NCBI GenBank assembly: GCA_031422315.1
Contig: JANOQN010000054.1
Coordinates: forward strand, 62,001-126,000
Length of the DNA stretch: 64,000 nt
From: JANNYA01 sp031422315
Lineage (GTDB): Bacteria > Pseudomonadota > Gammaproteobacteria > Xanthomonadales > SZUA-5
Direction of reading: 5' to 3'
The translations under genes were made by a program, and so were the position numbers. Under the pieces are notes generated by a model. The model was not told the DNA's origin. It was given only the letters and a program-made list of their open reading frames with translations, and made no database searches. This document shows, piece after piece, positions 62,873-64,000 of this stretch (position 1 is the stretch's first letter; every line of letters starts with the position of its first letter).

Positions 62873-63319
62873 CTATTGAGGTAGCGGTGGTTCTGTGCCT
62901 ATCGTAATCGTGTCAGGGTCACCGCCAACGCTATTGCCTCCAACGCAGACTTGGTACCAGTTGATTGTACCGTCTTTTTTTCGGAGTTGTACTATAAATT
63001 GTATATTCTCACAATACGTCAATCCGCTATTTGCATTTGCAGTCATCGTCAATGTCAACCCATCAATGGACAACTGCGGCACGTTTTGGTTGAAGCAATT
63101 TGCAGCTGCTTGCGTAGAGACTGCCATTGGCCCTCCATCTCCAATTATGTCGAAGGATGCAAAGGGGGGCCCAGGTTTTGATGTAGCTAAGGCAAAAACA
63201 CTACCACTCGGGGCCTTTAGTACGAGAAGATCGTTAGCAAGGATAGGGTTAGCAAGTTTGTTGCCTGATACTATTGCTTTCGTTGGGTCAAAGTTGAGAT
63301 TGATAGTATGTGTTGCCAT
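62873..63319 (-). CDS. Small hypothetical protein
   Basis: 148 residues from ATG 63319 with AGGA upstream (the frame opens 24 codons earlier without one). There is no signal peptide. THTINLNFDPTKAIVSG, VLKAPSGSVFALAT and DGLTLTMTANANSG read as beta-strands, and NWYQVCVGGNS holds one of three Cys. I do not recognise the family. It lies 68 bases downstream of the next gene on the same strand and is probably co-transcribed with it. Confidence 0.68.
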   Translation of the reverse strand: MATHTINLNFDPTKAIVSGNKLANPILANDLLVLKAPSGSVFALATSKPGPPFASFDIIGDGGPMAVSTQAAANCFNQNVPQLSIDGLTLTMTANANSGLTYCENIQFIVQLRKKDGTINWYQVCVGGNSVGGDPDTITIGTEPPLPQ

Positions 63320-63387
63320 TAGTATTTTTCCTATTTTCTGTAGAGGGTGATTTAAGCTTCTGTTAGTAGCTTGCATTGCGGACAACT

Positions 63388-63999
63388 TCAATTTGCTGAC
63401 GACGGGTCGTCAGCTCGGCGCGCCGCAACTTCGCGCCGCAAGACCTTCAATTCTTCGCTTGTGTGATCTGCAACGTTCCATGCGGCTTCGCTGGCTAATT
63501 GAAATCTCAAAGACCTGCGCCTTGTAGCAGGCACTCGCTCCAAAGCCGCAAATAGTCGCTGAATATCAGTCTTACTTAAGGAACGGCGGGCCTGCAATAT
63601 CGCCGCCATGTCGACAGCCCGAAGAATGTGCCAAATTTTGGGCGTATTGACATCGGTCAATGCCACCAACATGCTCAGCAATTCCGAATTGTTAGGAGCG
63701 CTATCACTTAAATGCGATTGGGAACGTAACCACAATAACAAAGGTTCCAGTTCGTGGTGGTTGAACGCCGCTCCAAAACAGGCTTCATCATGCGAACAGG
63801 CCTCAATTTTTCTTAGCCACTTGGCATTGTCGATTTGGTTTTTGGGTAAAAAGCGTATAGCGTACAAAGCGATTTTCGTAAGTTGTCGGCGGGCGCTCAC
63901 ATCGCCAGGCTCGATTTCTGCCAGTTCGTTTGCTTTGTCGAGCGCAATCATCAGGTGCTCGGCCATTCGCTGTTTTTGATTGAGGTCAGATGCCAACAT
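63388..63999 (-). CDS. Helical hypothetical protein, probably N-terminally cut by the window edge
   Basis: The frame is open from the window end, and Met at 63999 falls just inside it, so the true start may lie outside. The 203 visible residues are all helical: ALDKANELAEIEPGDVSARR fits a TPR-like repeat, and LFAALERVPATRRRSLRFQL and LKVLRREVAARRADDP are charged helices. No catalytic motif is visible. It may be the C-terminus of a larger TPR-containing protein. It reads through to 63388 and the next gene follows. Confidence 0.55.
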   Translation of the reverse strand: MLASDLNQKQRMAEHLMIALDKANELAEIEPGDVSARRQLTKIALYAIRFLPKNQIDNAKWLRKIEACSHDEACFGAAFNHHELEPLLLWLRSQSHLSDSAPNNSELLSMLVALTDVNTPKIWHILRAVDMAAILQARRSLSKTDIQRLFAALERVPATRRRSLRFQLASEAAWNVADHTSEELKVLRREVAARRADDPSSAN

Positions 64000-64000
64000 G

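Noticed and set aside
1..64000. CRISPR array, prophage or insertion-sequence transposase
   Set aside because: I saw no spaced direct repeats, phage structural genes or transposase motifs. The only mobile-element trace is the group II intron fragment.

Overview
The window reads as chromosome of a free-living, aerobic Gram-negative bacterium. Outer-membrane proteins (a TonB receptor, a FadL-type porin), an RluD-PgeF pair, the rpsO-pnp pair and a nine-gene H+-type F1Fo ATP synthase operon all fit a gammaproteobacterium. The IPTL-CTERM-like C-termini and the secreted 'GxWxxPxxSGxG' domain proteins lean towards the Xanthomonadales (Lysobacterales). Genus cannot be told from sequence alone. Base composition looks like a moderate GC of a little over 50% by eye; I did not compute it.

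Layout: 1-9.4 kb holds the tail of a DUF481-like outer-membrane protein, an NdvB-like GH17-GT2 glucan synthase, a TonB receptor and a membrane patatin. 9.4-14.3 kb, mostly minus strand, holds a secreted type-B carboxylesterase, a class D beta-lactamase-fold protein that seems to have lost its catalytic residues, RimK and tRNA-Gly(CCC). 14.5-22.5 kb holds glycine-zipper and stress proteins, an oxidoreductase, an AhpD-like protein, a metalloprotease-exonuclease III-MtnA overlapping operon and NudL-DUF1289. 22.5-30.7 kb holds a FadL-type porin, prfB with its programmed frameshift, a ThrE-type exporter, a WecA/MraY-type transferase and a beta-propeller protein. 30.9-37.1 kb holds a SWIM-SNF2 helicase and rpsO-pnp, with a group II intron fragment behind the pnp terminator. 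37.1-42.2 kb is accessory-looking: two broken genes, a GNAT enzyme, a LytS/LytR-type pair, a secreted trypsin-like protease and a DUF998 protein. 42.2-46.5 kb holds two secreted proteins with IPTL-CTERM-like tails around pgeF-rluD. 46.5-52.8 kb is housekeeping: ssb, ispB, DUF1853, fdxA, a FemX-like enzyme, ispE and a flavodoxin-like reductase. 52.8-60.1 kb is atpIBEFHAGDC on the minus strand. 60.3-64 kb holds a second exonuclease III, a degenerate P-loop protein, a putatively phase-variable secreted protein and two unknown proteins.

The most unusual signal is at 62.2-62.7 kb. A start codon with a good ribosome binding site is followed at once by four copies of an 8-base repeat (AGTCAGCA). In this assembly the repeat puts the start out of frame with a well-formed signal peptide and a roughly 130-residue secreted domain. 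Two or five copies would restore the frame; three or four do not. This is the architecture of an on/off switch by slipped-strand mispairing, caught OFF. Other notable items are the group II intron remnant just after a terminator hairpin (the usual site of IIC introns), a two-copy secreted domain shared by a carboxylesterase and a beta-propeller protein, the catalytically altered class D beta-lactamase homologue, an imperfect palindromic insert between atpD and atpC, and the gene remnants at 37.3-38.0 kb (a stop-interrupted gene and an ECF sigma N-terminal stub).
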